A stretch of DNA of 64,000 nt, from assembly GCA_965196985.1 (NCBI GenBank), contig CBDALO010000043.1:1-64000 (forward strand), written 5' to 3'. This document shows, piece after piece, positions 45,483 to 54,605 of the stretch. A model generated the notes under the pieces. The model was not told where the DNA came from. It searched no databases and was given only the letters and a program-made list of their open reading frames with translations. Position 1 is the first letter of the stretch, and every line of letters starts with the position of its first letter. Position numbers and translations under genes: made by a program. The DNA is from 2-12-FULL-35-23 sp965196985. Lineage in GTDB: Bacteria; Pseudomonadota; Gammaproteobacteria; UBA12402.

Positions 45483-46697
45483 ATGATCAGCAGCACTTGC
45501 GACAACACAACCACCACTTCATTTATCTTTGATCCAACGCGGGGGTTTGATTTTCGAGACACACAAGTCATTCGAGATCAGAATCTAGCGTTTGACGAAA
45601 TGCTTAAAGCACACCCGGTTGTGCGCAATTGTGATGGTAAAAGTCATACCGTATTTAAACATGCTGATGTCATGTCGGTGATCCTTGATGACAAAACATT
45701 TAGTGCCCAAGCTTCAAAATATCTATTTGTTCCTCATGGTTTGGATGAACCCAAACATTCACTTTACCGTCAAGCCATTGCCGCAGCTTTCACAGATGAG
45801 AAAATGTTACCCTTACTGCCCGCCTATCGTAAGATTGCCATTAATCTAATGGATGGCTTCCTCAATGGCGCGTCTATGATCGATGCGCAAGCGTTTGCAT
45901 TTTATTACACCGCAAGAGTGCAGCTTGCGCTACTCGGTTGGGATAGTAACTTAGACACCGCTTGTATTGATTGGACTAAAGCAAATTTAAGCGCCTCGCT
46001 AAGAGAAGACATCACACAAAACATAGCCAATGCCAAAGCTTGGAATGAATTGGTCTATCAACAACTCAATTTATATCGCACCCAGCAAGTCATACCCAAT
46101 AGCAATACCCCGCTTAGTAAGGTGACCGAAGATATTCTCAACATTCGTATTAACGGCAAACCCATACCAGATGACGAAATTGCAAGCTTAATCAGAAACC
46201 TAAATATGGGTTTGGTCTCTTCCTTGGCCTTTAATATCGGCAATTGCATTCATTTTCTTGCTGAAAATCATATTATTAAAGACGAAATTAAGGCAGACCC
46301 TACTCTCTTGTCAGAAGCCTTGGATGAGATTACCCGGTTACATGGCTGTTTGGTGAGTTCAAAGCGCATTGCGACCCGTGATACAACGATTGGAGATGCA
46401 AGCATTAAGAAAGGCGAATTGGTTTTTGTCAATTGGTGCTCTGCCAATCGTGATCCGGATGTTTTTTCTGAACCCAGCATATTTAAATGGAGGCGAGATC
46501 ATAGTAAACATATCATGTATGGCGGAGGCTCACATGAATGCATGGGGATTCAATTAGCGCGCGTGATGCTAAAAATTGCGATGGAAGTATTTCTAGAAAA
46601 AGTATCTGAATTCAAATTAGACCCCCAGCATCCACCCATAAAAACTGCTTTCCCTGCTAATGGATACGTCGTTCTACCCATTCAGGTCAAATGCTAA
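45483..46697 (+). CDS. Cytochrome P450
   Basis: A 404 residue soluble bacterial P450. The K-helix ExxR is in LDEITRLHG, the heme loop is MYGGGSHECMGIQLAR (Tyr in place of the usual Phe) with the Cys thiolate ligand. The I-helix reads LNMGLVSSLAFNIGNCIHF and lacks the normal AGxxT acid-alcohol pair used for O-O cleavage. I choose ATG 45483, preceded by AACAAGGATAACACC, 13 bases after tehB; an upstream frame from 45408 overlaps tehB. As last gene of an NsrR operon it may act on NO or a stress product. Redox partner genes are not nearby. Confidence 0.93.
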   Translation: MISSTCDNTTTTSFIFDPTRGFDFRDTQVIRDQNLAFDEMLKAHPVVRNCDGKSHTVFKHADVMSVILDDKTFSAQASKYLFVPHGLDEPKHSLYRQAIAAAFTDEKMLPLLPAYRKIAINLMDGFLNGASMIDAQAFAFYYTARVQLALLGWDSNLDTACIDWTKANLSASLREDITQNIANAKAWNELVYQQLNLYRTQQVIPNSNTPLSKVTEDILNIRINGKPIPDDEIASLIRNLNMGLVSSLAFNIGNCIHFLAENHIIKDEIKADPTLLSEALDEITRLHGCLVSSKRIATRDTTIGDASIKKGELVFVNWCSANRDPDVFSEPSIFKWRRDHSKHIMYGGGSHECMGIQLARVMLKIAMEVFLEKVSEFKLDPQHPPIKTAFPANGYVVLPIQVKC

Positions 46698-46706
46698 GAG
46701 CGTATC

Positions 46707-46945
46707 AGGGTATTAGGAATATTCGTGTAAAAATGGCCAAGATCTGTGGATAATATTTCAATTATTTTTAGTTATTCAGCTTAAATAGCTTTATTATTTT
46801 CCATTTAAGGCGTATCAGGCCATTTACTCGGAGGCATCTGATAGTAGATGATTAAAGTTTTATCAAAAAAGCACTTATTTGGCAATAACAAGCTAAAGTT
46901 ACCCACAGATCTTGGCCATTTTTACACGAATATTCCTAATGCCCT
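46707..46945. repeat. MITE-like element with about 45 bp terminal inverted repeats
   Basis: Left arm AGGGTATTAGGAATATTCG (from 46707) and TGGCCAAGATCTGTGG; the right arm is its complement up to 46945 (AGGGCATTAGGAATATTCG). 239 bp, no ORF. The arms differ in about three positions. No target duplication was found. It follows the P450 stop by nine bases and may act as operon terminator. A half copy is at 2637-2732. Confidence 0.8.
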
Positions 46946-47204
46946 ATTTAGTCTTTTTTGCCCTGCTTGTGCTTAATGTTAATTTGACCTAAACCAAAAT
47001 AACGAAAACACCGAAAAAATAAGGGCGAAAGCACTTTTTAATGAGTCACTATGACGGTATTTTACACGTATAGTTGCGAGACCCGAATAGGACTGTTAGA
47101 TGTCAACTAGCTTTGCGGTACGTATTGCCTCATTAGAAAAACACACTATTTGTAGTTGTCATTGACTCAAAATAAATCACACTGCCAACTTACATTTTAA
47201 ATAC
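46946..47204. other. Intergenic, no gene seen
   Basis: AT-rich DNA between the MITE-like repeat and the IS21-like fragment. I see no convincing ORF, RNA or strong hairpin. Confidence 0.5.
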
Positions 47205-47208
47205 AAAA

Positions 47209-47313
47209 TTACAGCATTTCTGTTGTAAGGTTTTTCTTATCAATCACCAGTTCTTGGTATTTTTGCTCACGTTGAATTTCCTGTGTTCTAAATTCATTTA
47301 AGCGCCGTTGCAA
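47209..47313 (-). pseudogene. IS21-like transposase fragment, left piece
   Basis: Minus-strand frame LQRRLNEFRTQEIQREQKYQ and stop (TAA at 47209), ending LTTEML. Joined across the IS66 duplication CCGTTGCAA to 55247-55337 it reads KLIEKRPGEFCKSHLKTLQR then RLNEFRTQ, which matches the RRHPG.F....L.TLQRR segment near the N terminus of IS21-type transposases. Only this part is left. Confidence 0.6.
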
Positions 47314-47465
47314 GTATAGTTCCGGTGAGCTGGTTGGCCCGTTATAAACCCCACCCCTGATAAATAAATTATTTCGTTTACTCTTTAGCAAAATGATTGA
47401 CTCTACTGGCTAAAGGCGTAGGATTCCGCACCCACAAACCTAGCCTAATTGAACTGACCACGACT

Positions 47466-48446
47466 ATGACTAACCCCAATAATAGTTCAGAGATGAAAAA
47501 AATTACTAGAGCAGAAGCAGAGAGACTTAAAGAGCGGGTGCAAGCAAGCCGTGACCTTAGTGAGAAAGAAAAAGCTGATCTAGCGGGTCTCCTAAACTTT
47601 GTTTTTGAGCTTTATCAAAAACTTGAACAAGCTAAGTTTACCTTAAACAAACTAAAAAGCTGGCTTGGATTTAAAAATGAGAGGCGCGGCAAAGGCTCTA
47701 AGAAAAAAGAGGAAGAGTCGACCCCAGAACAATCTTCTAAAGAAGCTGATTCGACCTCACAAGACAAGACTACTAACCAAGCAAGCTCAACAACCACTAA
47801 AAAGCAAAAACCCACCTGGGATGAGACTGCGAATCATGGTCGTTTGAACACAGAGGACTATACAGGTTGCGATCAGATTAAGATTGGCTTTAGTGAAGAA
47901 AACCCAGCCATTTGCCCTGATTGCCAGCCTGATAATCAACCTGGGCCAACCTACAAAGATAAGCCACGTGAAGTGGTTATGCTAGAGGCAAGCACAGTGA
48001 TTACTGGTCAGCGTATAGTGATTGACGTTGAGCGATGCGCTATTTGTAATAAGCGACTGATTCCAGAGGAAGCCAAAGATCTTCCTCAAGGTCGTGTGTA
48101 TAAGCCAAGCTGTCATGCGGGCTTAGCTGTCTATCATTATTATGCGGGGCTACCCTTTAAGCGTATTGAAATGCTGCAAGCGGCTAATGGTATTCCGCTA
48201 CCTGATGCCACGCAATATGATTTAATTGCTGACTTTTACGAAGGCTCAATCCAACCAGTTTATGCTGAGTTAATCCGTTTAGGCATGCAGTCACACCAAT
48301 TTGATTTTGATGACAGTAAGCAACGCATTCTTACGGTCACTGCGAGCAATAACACCTTGCCAGCAGGCAGCAAGAAAGTGCAAGTACACGCGAGTGTGAT
48401 TCTTGCCTACTATCAAAACTATCGAATTCATCTTTATTTCCACTTG
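47466..48446 (+). pseudogene. tnpC: IS66 tnpC, 5' part
   Basis: Starts MTNPNNSSEMKKITRAEAER (a TTG at 47397 would add 23 residues). Coiled coil, charged linker, zinc-binding block (CPDCQPDNQPG, CAICNKRL), CHAGLAVYHYYAGLPFKRIE and QSHQFDFDDSKQRI with the first catalytic Asp. Ends at YFHL where the IS200 element lies. The rest is at 49094-49843. Confidence 0.9.
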
Positions 48447-49093
48447 GTAGGGTATAAACCTTCGCCTTTAGGCGGAAATGTCTTTAGCAAACCTATCACC
48501 AGCCAGAATGTGATGTATTAGAATCGCTTTTTATTTTTAATAAGGGAGCGATCTAAATGACTGGAGCAAACAACTATAGGAAAGGCGCGCATACGGTACT
48601 GGATTTAAAATATCATTTTGTATGGAAGACAAAATATGGATATCCAGTGTTATGTGGGGATATAGGTTTAGGAGCAAGAAGCATTTTGCGAGAGATCTGT
48701 GCTGAGAAGGGGATGAGGATATTGAGGGGGAATGTGAGGTCGAATCACATTCACCTTCTAATTGAGGCGCCGAGCCACTTATCGGTATCAAAGATGGCTC
48801 AATATTTGAAAGGTAAAAGTGCCTATCGACTATTGAGAGAATTTAGGAGTACGCTTGGCAAGAAATACTGGGGCAATCATCTCTGGTCGAGAGGGTATTT
48901 TTGCGCAACGGTTGGTTCTGTAACAGAAGAGCAGGTCAAACGCTACATAGAGAATCAAGATGATACGCCGGAGGGTTTTCAGGTATGGGATGAGGAAGAG
49001 CTTAAGCCGGATTAATCCGAACCGTCTAAACGGCTTTAGCCGTAATGAGGCTTCAGCCTCTGTACCAAACCCCCACCTTTAGGTGGGGGTCAA
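48447..49093 (+). mobile_element. IS200-type element (647 bp) in tnpC
   Basis: No target duplication; removal restores HLYFHLVDLTSAI in tnpC. Left subterminal hairpin around CGCCTTTAGGCG and right terminal hairpin CCCCCACCTTTAGGTGGGGG, both typical for IS200/IS605 single-strand transposition. The right end is TCAA. Confidence 0.88.
48557..49015 (+). CDS. tnpA: IS200-family Y1 transposase TnpA
   Basis: A 152 residue HUH single-tyrosine transposase. The motifs are LKYHFVWKTKYGYPVL, SNHIHLLIEAP (HUH) and QVKRYIENQ (catalytic Tyr). Normal length for IS200 TnpA; no tnpB or IscB partner. ATG 48557 follows AAGGGAGCGATCTAA. Intact and probably active. Confidence 0.95.
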   Translation: MTGANNYRKGAHTVLDLKYHFVWKTKYGYPVLCGDIGLGARSILREICAEKGMRILRGNVRSNHIHLLIEAPSHLSVSKMAQYLKGKSAYRLLREFRSTLGKKYWGNHLWSRGYFCATVGSVTEEQVKRYIENQDDTPEGFQVWDEEELKPD

Positions 49094-49843
49094 GTTGATT
49101 TAACGAGCGCAATAACAGCTGGTAGCGAATTCCGCGATCTTTTATTAGCCCATCGTGAAGCTGATCAACCCTTCTTTACCATGACTGATGCGGCAGCGAG
49201 TAATTTTACTGGCGCTAGTTTGCCTGATGACATTTTTGAGCAATGGGTTATCTGTCTTTGCTTAGCCCATAGTCGGCGAAAGTTTTATGAATTACAGGGG
49301 CATTTCCCGCAAGAGTGCGAGCTTGTTTTAGATGTTTTTAGTCAAGTGTATAAACACGAAGCTGAGTGCAAATTACTGAGTCCTGACGAGAGGCTAAGGT
49401 ACCACCAGAAACATAGCGCGCCATTAATGGAAGCACTACGTGTTTGGTTGAATAATCAGTTTTCTTATCGAATGACTGAACCTAATAGTTCGCTTGGTCA
49501 GGCGATTACTTATTTGCTGAGGCGATGGGATTACTTTACTCAATTTCTTAAAGTGCCTGGCGCTCCTTTGGATAATAATCTGTGTGAAATTAGTGTAAAG
49601 GTGATTATTCGTTATCGGAATAACTCAAAACAATATCATAATCCAAAGAGCGCCCAAGTCGGTGATGCCATGATGAGCGTGCTACATACGGCCAGAGTGA
49701 ATGGAATTAATCTCTTTGATTACATGACAGCGTTGAAAACACATGCTCAATCAGTGAGTGACGCACCGGAGCAATGGCTCCCTTGGAACTATCAAACACG
49801 CTTATCAGCCATAGAAGGTGAATTGATAAAACATGCTGCTTAA
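49094..49843 (+). pseudogene. tnpC: IS66 tnpC, 3' part
   Basis: From VDLTSAITAGSEFRDLLLAH through TMTDAAASNF (second Asp), CLAHSRRKFYEL and VPGAPLDNNLCEISVKVII with the Glu, to LIKHAA. Four bases of its 3' end overlap the tnpB stop on the other strand. Confidence 0.9.
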
Positions 49844-50031
49844 CTTTGGATTGATTTCCAGGGTTCCTCTGTGATGACCTCAACTGGATCACCGTTGAAG
49901 AGTAAAACGTGTAGCTGAGCAGAGGTTAATTGCACCAGCTCGTCCGATGAGGTGGGCCATTGGTTAAATTTTCCTTGCGATAGGCGTTTGTGGAAGAGAC
50001 AAAAACCCTGGCCATCAAAGTATAAAACTTT
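49840..50031 (-). pseudogene. tnpB: IS66 tnpB, C-terminal part
   Basis: KVLYFDGQGFCLFHKRLSQG to EEPWKSIQS. The N-terminal part lies at 54436-54605. Joining across AAAACTTT gives NIKVLYFDGQGF, in frame. Confidence 0.9.
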
Positions 50032-50082
50032 GGGTGCTGCCTTTATATAATGTAGAAAATATAGCATAATATACACTTTAAC

Positions 50083-51378
50083 TTGATTACGGATGGTGTT
50101 TGGATGTTAGCTAGAATTCTCTCTGATGAAAATAATGAATTAACTATTGAGCTCAAGCTTCCACTAAAAGGATCCATGCTTGAATGTGAGGATGCAATTC
50201 TTGACGGCCTTAATGAGGTTGGAACATTAGCCACTGAAAAAGCTTTAAGTAAGTTTGATGCAGATGGCTCTCCTATCCATGTTGGAAAAATAAAGCTAAC
50301 AGCACGAAGTAGAGATGAAGCAAATTACCAAACGCCTTATGGAGTTGCTCGAGTTAAGCGTTATGTTTATCAAACCTCTAAAGGCGGGAAGGTCTTTTGT
50401 CCTTTAGAAGATAAGGCTAGAATTATCCAAGGATCAACACCGCGATTTGCAAAAATAATCTCACATAAATACTCAAACTTACCTGCTCCTAGTGTTATTG
50501 ATGATCTCAAGGTCAATCATAACCGTAAAATCTCACATTCATACTTGCAACGGGCAACTGATTTTGTTGGCGGTATTGCACAAGCCAAAGAGGCTGAGTG
50601 GGAATATGAAGAGCCAAAGCTTGATGCAGGCATTGAGATGCTAAGTATTAGCTTAGATGGTGCATATGTTCTCACCGTTGATGATGGTTATAGAGAGAGC
50701 ATGGTTGGAACTATTTCCATGTATGATAAGCATGGTGCACGCCTGCACACAACCTACGTTGCAGCATCACCAGAATATGGAAAAGATGAATTCTTTAATA
50801 GGCTTAAAAAGGAAATAAAGCTGAAAAAGAAATATTACCCTGATGCTAAAACAATTGGCGTTGCTGATGGAGCAAAAAATAATTGGCCATTTCTAAAAAA
50901 ACATACTGATACGCAAATTTTAGATTTTTGGCATGCAACTGAATATCTCGGCGAAGCATCAAAGGCAGTATTTACCAAAAAATCTGAAAGAGATGAGCGT
51001 GATGTTTGGCTCGAAGAGAGATGTCATGACTTAAAGCACAAGAAAGGTGCGGCAGGTAGAATACTTGCTGAGCTTAAAGAGCATCTAAATAAAAACCTGA
51101 ATAAATCGCTTAGAGAAAAGCTAGAAGGAACAATTACGTATTTTGAAAATAATATTAAAGAAAAGCGAATGTCGTATCATAATTTGATTAAGCAGAATGC
51201 ACCAATTGGCTCTGGCGTCACTGAAGCAGCATGTAAAACAATTGTTAAACAAAGATTAGGGGGATCAGGAATGCGCTGGAAAGACAAGGGAATGAAAATC
51301 GTTTTATGCTTGAGAACACTAGTAAAGACTAAAGGCAGATGGGATCAGTTTTGGGAGAAGGTCAATGATTTTGGCTAG
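50083..51378 (+). CDS. ISKra4-family transposase, copy 4 (five residues shorter)
   Basis: Same protein as copy 1 up to KVNDFG. The IS256 insertion replaces the last five codons (VPAAI) and creates a TAG stop at once (GGC TAG), so the product has 431 residues with all catalytic blocks and may still work. Differences from copy 1 include Val for Ile in GGKVFCPL, FNRLKKEIK and NLNKSLREK. Confidence 0.9.
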   Translation: MITDGVWMLARILSDENNELTIELKLPLKGSMLECEDAILDGLNEVGTLATEKALSKFDADGSPIHVGKIKLTARSRDEANYQTPYGVARVKRYVYQTSKGGKVFCPLEDKARIIQGSTPRFAKIISHKYSNLPAPSVIDDLKVNHNRKISHSYLQRATDFVGGIAQAKEAEWEYEEPKLDAGIEMLSISLDGAYVLTVDDGYRESMVGTISMYDKHGARLHTTYVAASPEYGKDEFFNRLKKEIKLKKKYYPDAKTIGVADGAKNNWPFLKKHTDTQILDFWHATEYLGEASKAVFTKKSERDERDVWLEERCHDLKHKKGAAGRILAELKEHLNKNLNKSLREKLEGTITYFENNIKEKRMSYHNLIKQNAPIGSGVTEAACKTIVKQRLGGSGMRWKDKGMKIVLCLRTLVKTKGRWDQFWEKVNDFG

Positions 51379-51480
51379 TGCGCCATCCTTTCTGTAAATT
51401 CCATTGACTTGCTGAAAATAAGCAGGCGACTCAGTCAGATTAGAAATTCCTTTTAAGGTAAACTTAACCAAAAAAGAGGA

Positions 51481-52053
51481 ATGACAATGAGCTGCTATAA
51501 AAATGAGAACTTAATCGAAGAAGCCATACATGTTTTAGCGATGGAGGGGTTTGAAGCTTTACCTAAGCTTGTCTCCAGGTTGATGAATGAGGCTATGTTA
51601 ATAGAAAGGGAGCGCCATTTAAATGCCAGTCCTTATGAGCGAACTGGCGATAGAAACGGATATGCGAACGGCTTTAAACCAAGGTTAATTAACACAGGTC
51701 AAGGTCAGCTTGAGCTACAGATACCGCAGGTTAGAGACTCCAATGAAGCCTTCTATCCATCAGTCTTAGAGCGAGGTGTACGCTCTGATAGAGCACTTAA
51801 GCTGGCTGTCGCTGAAATGTATGTGCATGGGGTTTCCACGCGCAAAGTTGAAAAGGTGCTAAAGCAACTCTGTGGAACAGATATTTCAAGCACAGAGGTA
51901 AGCCGTTGCGCTAAATTGTTGGATGAAGATTTAAAGAAATGGCGAAATAAGCCGTTAGGAAAGATAAAATATCTTTGGCTAGATGCACGTTATGAGAAGG
52001 TGCGCACTAGCGGCACAGTACAAGACTGTGCGGTATTGATAGCCTATGGCTTT
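51481..52053 (+). pseudogene. IS256 transposase copy 4, N-terminal part
   Basis: MTMSCYKNEN to VLIAYGF, then the IS4-like junction. It holds only the first catalytic Asp. The rest begins at 53523. Confidence 0.92.
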
Positions 52054-53522
52054 CTGAAAACTACCCAAAATTTAAATCAGCAAAATAATGCTGAAATATT
52101 GTGTAAAAATGACTATGCTTTGTCTTTTTAACAAGACTAACGAGATGAGTATAAATGTTAAACTTCGCCGATTACGCTGCCCCTCTTTTTTCAAAATTAA
52201 CTGGGAAAGTTGTTTTAAAAAAATCTATCGACGATTGTAGGAAAGCTATTAACTGAAGGTAGTTGTAAGTTGTTCAGTTCATCAAAAGATAACAATGAGT
52301 ATAAAAAGATGATTCGTACACTTACCGGTGAAAATAAAAGCACCGATTTAGATCCAATAAAAACAAATGATGTATTGCTAGAACAGAGCTGTGAAAAACT
52401 TTCACACGCCAGTAAAATTGATGTTCTTCATGATCCTTCTGATATTAGAAAGCCACATAGCAAGCAAACTGAAAATCTAGGTAAAGTAAGGAGTCTGGAC
52501 GGGGATATTATCAATGGTTACAGCACGCATAACGCAGTTGCATTAGTACCTGGTGATAAGGCTGTGCATCTACTATCGCATGTAAGCTACAGCAATAAAG
52601 ACCCTAAGTTTTTAAAAGCTGAGCATATTAAGAAAATAGAGGCTGGAAAGCCATTTGAGGGAGATAAAGAGGCCAAGAGTCTTTATGAATCTGGTGATTA
52701 CTTTAATAAAAAGCTGCTGTCTATTCGTGAAATAGAAAAAATAGGAATCTGCCTAAAATCAAAGAATGAAGATGCAACCATTACCCATATTCTAGATAGA
52801 GAGTTTGATGATAATGACTATCTCTCACTAATTGATACAAACCTAGATCAAGACTTTATTATTCGCTCAAAAATAACAAGAACAATAGAAGGTAGAGGTG
52901 ATGATGGTAAAAAGCTTAAGCTGATTAACGCTGATTTTGATGCTCAAGGCGAAAAGCAATTCCAAAAGTTAACAGTTGGAAAGAATTGCGTACAAGACGG
53001 AAAAATAACTATTTATTTTGGAGAGTTTGAGAACTTCAATGCAATTAAAATCCAAATTACAGGCAGAGATGGTAGGAGAATTTTTAAGAATGACATGCTG
53101 CTATTAACTAATAAAAAAGTAACGACTTTTGATGAGGCGTATGAGGTATACATAGCCTATCTATCTCGTGCGAAAATTGAATATGTTTTTAAATTTCTCA
53201 AGGAAGGACTAGGCTGGGAAAATATGCAGATAAAAAATTTTAAAGGGATACAAAATCTACTGGCTGTATGTTTTTATGTGGCCTCATATTTGTATGAGAT
53301 AGGTAAGGAAAAAGCTTATGACGATTACGCAATTATGCTAGCTAAATTAGGAGATGGTAAGGGCAAGGTGACACGACACTTTATTGCGAAGGGTATTAGA
53401 AAACTTCTAACGTATCACTTAGTAGAGCAATTTTTTAAAGAAAATAGTGTTTCTCAAGAAGAACAAAAAGAATTATCGAATTCAGTTCAGGTAGGGAGAT
53501 AACAATTTTGGGTAGTTCTCAG
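52054..53522 (+). mobile_element. IS4-like element (1469 bp), copy C
   Basis: Ends CTGAAAACTACCCAAAATT and complement of CTGAGAACTACCCAAAATT; target duplication ATGGCTTT (52046-52053 and 53523-53530). This is the innermost of the nested elements. Confidence 0.95.
52270..53502 (+). CDS. IS4-like DDE transposase, copy C
   Basis: 410 residues, identical to copy A. The probable true N terminus is the ATG at 52155 (MLNFADYAAPLFSKLTGKVV); its frame stops after the A7 run at 52217-52223, while KNLSTIVGKLLTEGS reads in the frame of this ORF. Translation of a full protein would need a +1 shift or RNA polymerase slippage at the A run. Confidence 0.88.
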   Translation: MFSSSKDNNEYKKMIRTLTGENKSTDLDPIKTNDVLLEQSCEKLSHASKIDVLHDPSDIRKPHSKQTENLGKVRSLDGDIINGYSTHNAVALVPGDKAVHLLSHVSYSNKDPKFLKAEHIKKIEAGKPFEGDKEAKSLYESGDYFNKKLLSIREIEKIGICLKSKNEDATITHILDREFDDNDYLSLIDTNLDQDFIIRSKITRTIEGRGDDGKKLKLINADFDAQGEKQFQKLTVGKNCVQDGKITIYFGEFENFNAIKIQITGRDGRRIFKNDMLLLTNKKVTTFDEAYEVYIAYLSRAKIEYVFKFLKEGLGWENMQIKNFKGIQNLLAVCFYVASYLYEIGKEKAYDDYAIMLAKLGDGKGKVTRHFIAKGIRKLLTYHLVEQFFKENSVSQEEQKELSNSVQVGR

Positions 53523-54124
53523 ATGGCTTTGATGAATCAACCGGCAAGAGAACAGTGCTAGGTGTTTCTGTTGCGTTATCAGAGGCTGAGGTACATTGGC
53601 GTGATTTTCTTCAGCAGTTGGTTGAGCGAGGTATACATGGTATTGAGTTGATTACTAGCGACGCTCATACTGGCCTAAAAGCCGCTAGAAGAGCTGTGTT
53701 CCCCAGTGTTCCTTGGCAACGCTGCCAATTTCATTTGCAGCAAAATGCTCAGGCTCACATACCAAAGCGCTCAATGAAGGAACCAGTAGCTGAGGAGATT
53801 ACAGCTATATTTAATGCCTCAAACATTCATGAGTCGGAAAGACTATTGGCTATGGCGGTAGATAAATATCAGCAAACAGCACCAGAGCTTTCTTCTTGGT
53901 TGGAAGTGAATATACCGGAGGGCTTAGTAGTGATGAACTTTGACAGGCCGCATCAAAAAAGATTAAGAACCAGTAACATAGCTGAGCGCGTAAACAGAGA
54001 GGTAAAAAGAAGGACGCATACAGTTGGAATTTTCCCTAATACTGAATCGTGCCTAAGGCTCGTATCAGCTGTTTTAGTGGAAATTGATGACCAGTGGAGC
54101 GGATCACCTAGATACTTAAGTTGA
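53523..54124 (+). pseudogene. IS256 transposase copy 4, C-terminal part
   Basis: Resumes at GFDESTGKRTVLGVSVAL after the duplication and runs to SGSPRYLS. It contains the second and third catalytic regions and is inactive alone. Confidence 0.92.
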
Positions 54125-54435
54125 AGTGAATAATAAGGCTTCATAGGGTTTTAGGATAGATCATTCTTGTTCTTATTAACGAGATATAATTGCTATTACC
54201 TAAAAGTTAATAATTTATTTTGAGAGGAGAAAAATTTGAGGTATAAATAATTTTTTAGATTGATTAGCATAATTAATTTAAGATATTATGCGATGAGACA
54301 GGTACAATAGAGTGCCATTTAGAATTTTAAAGGTTTTTCTAAGTACTGAAGTTGGTTTTTACAGACAAAATAACGCTCTATCTGATTTTGGCGTGCCAGC
54401 AGCAATATAGACTACATTATATAGAGGCAGCACCC

Positions 54436-54605
54436 AAAACTTTGATGTTTGTTTTTCGCTTATTACGAAACAGATAGTAATGACCGGTAGTGGGGTCTTG
54501 TAAAAAGTGCTGACGGCAAATAGCAGCAATACCATCAATTCCATAACGAAAGTTGATGGGTTGTATGGCAAGGAAGATGCGGTGTTTAGGTGAGACAACA
54601 ATCAT
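54436..54605 (-). pseudogene. tnpB: IS66 tnpB, N-terminal part
   Basis: MIVVSPKHRIFLAIQPINFR, YGIDGIAAICRQHFLQDP and YLFRNKRKTNIKV, the typical TnpB start, broken at the ISKra4 duplication AAAACTTT. Its ATG overlaps the tnpA stop by 4 bases. Confidence 0.9.

Larger units (their letters stand above)
51374..54382 (+). mobile_element. IS256-family element, copy 4, carrying an IS4-like element
   Basis: Target duplication TGATTTTG (51366-51373 and 54383-54390). Ends GCTAGTGCG and CGCTCTATC. Length without the nested element is 1532 bp. Confidence 0.95.
50032..54435 (+). mobile_element. ISKra4-family element, copy 4, carrying IS256 copy 4
   Basis: Ends GGGTGCTGCC and GGCAGCACCC; target duplication AAAACTTT (50024-50031 and 54436-54443). 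Length without nested DNA is 1387 bp. Confidence 0.95.
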
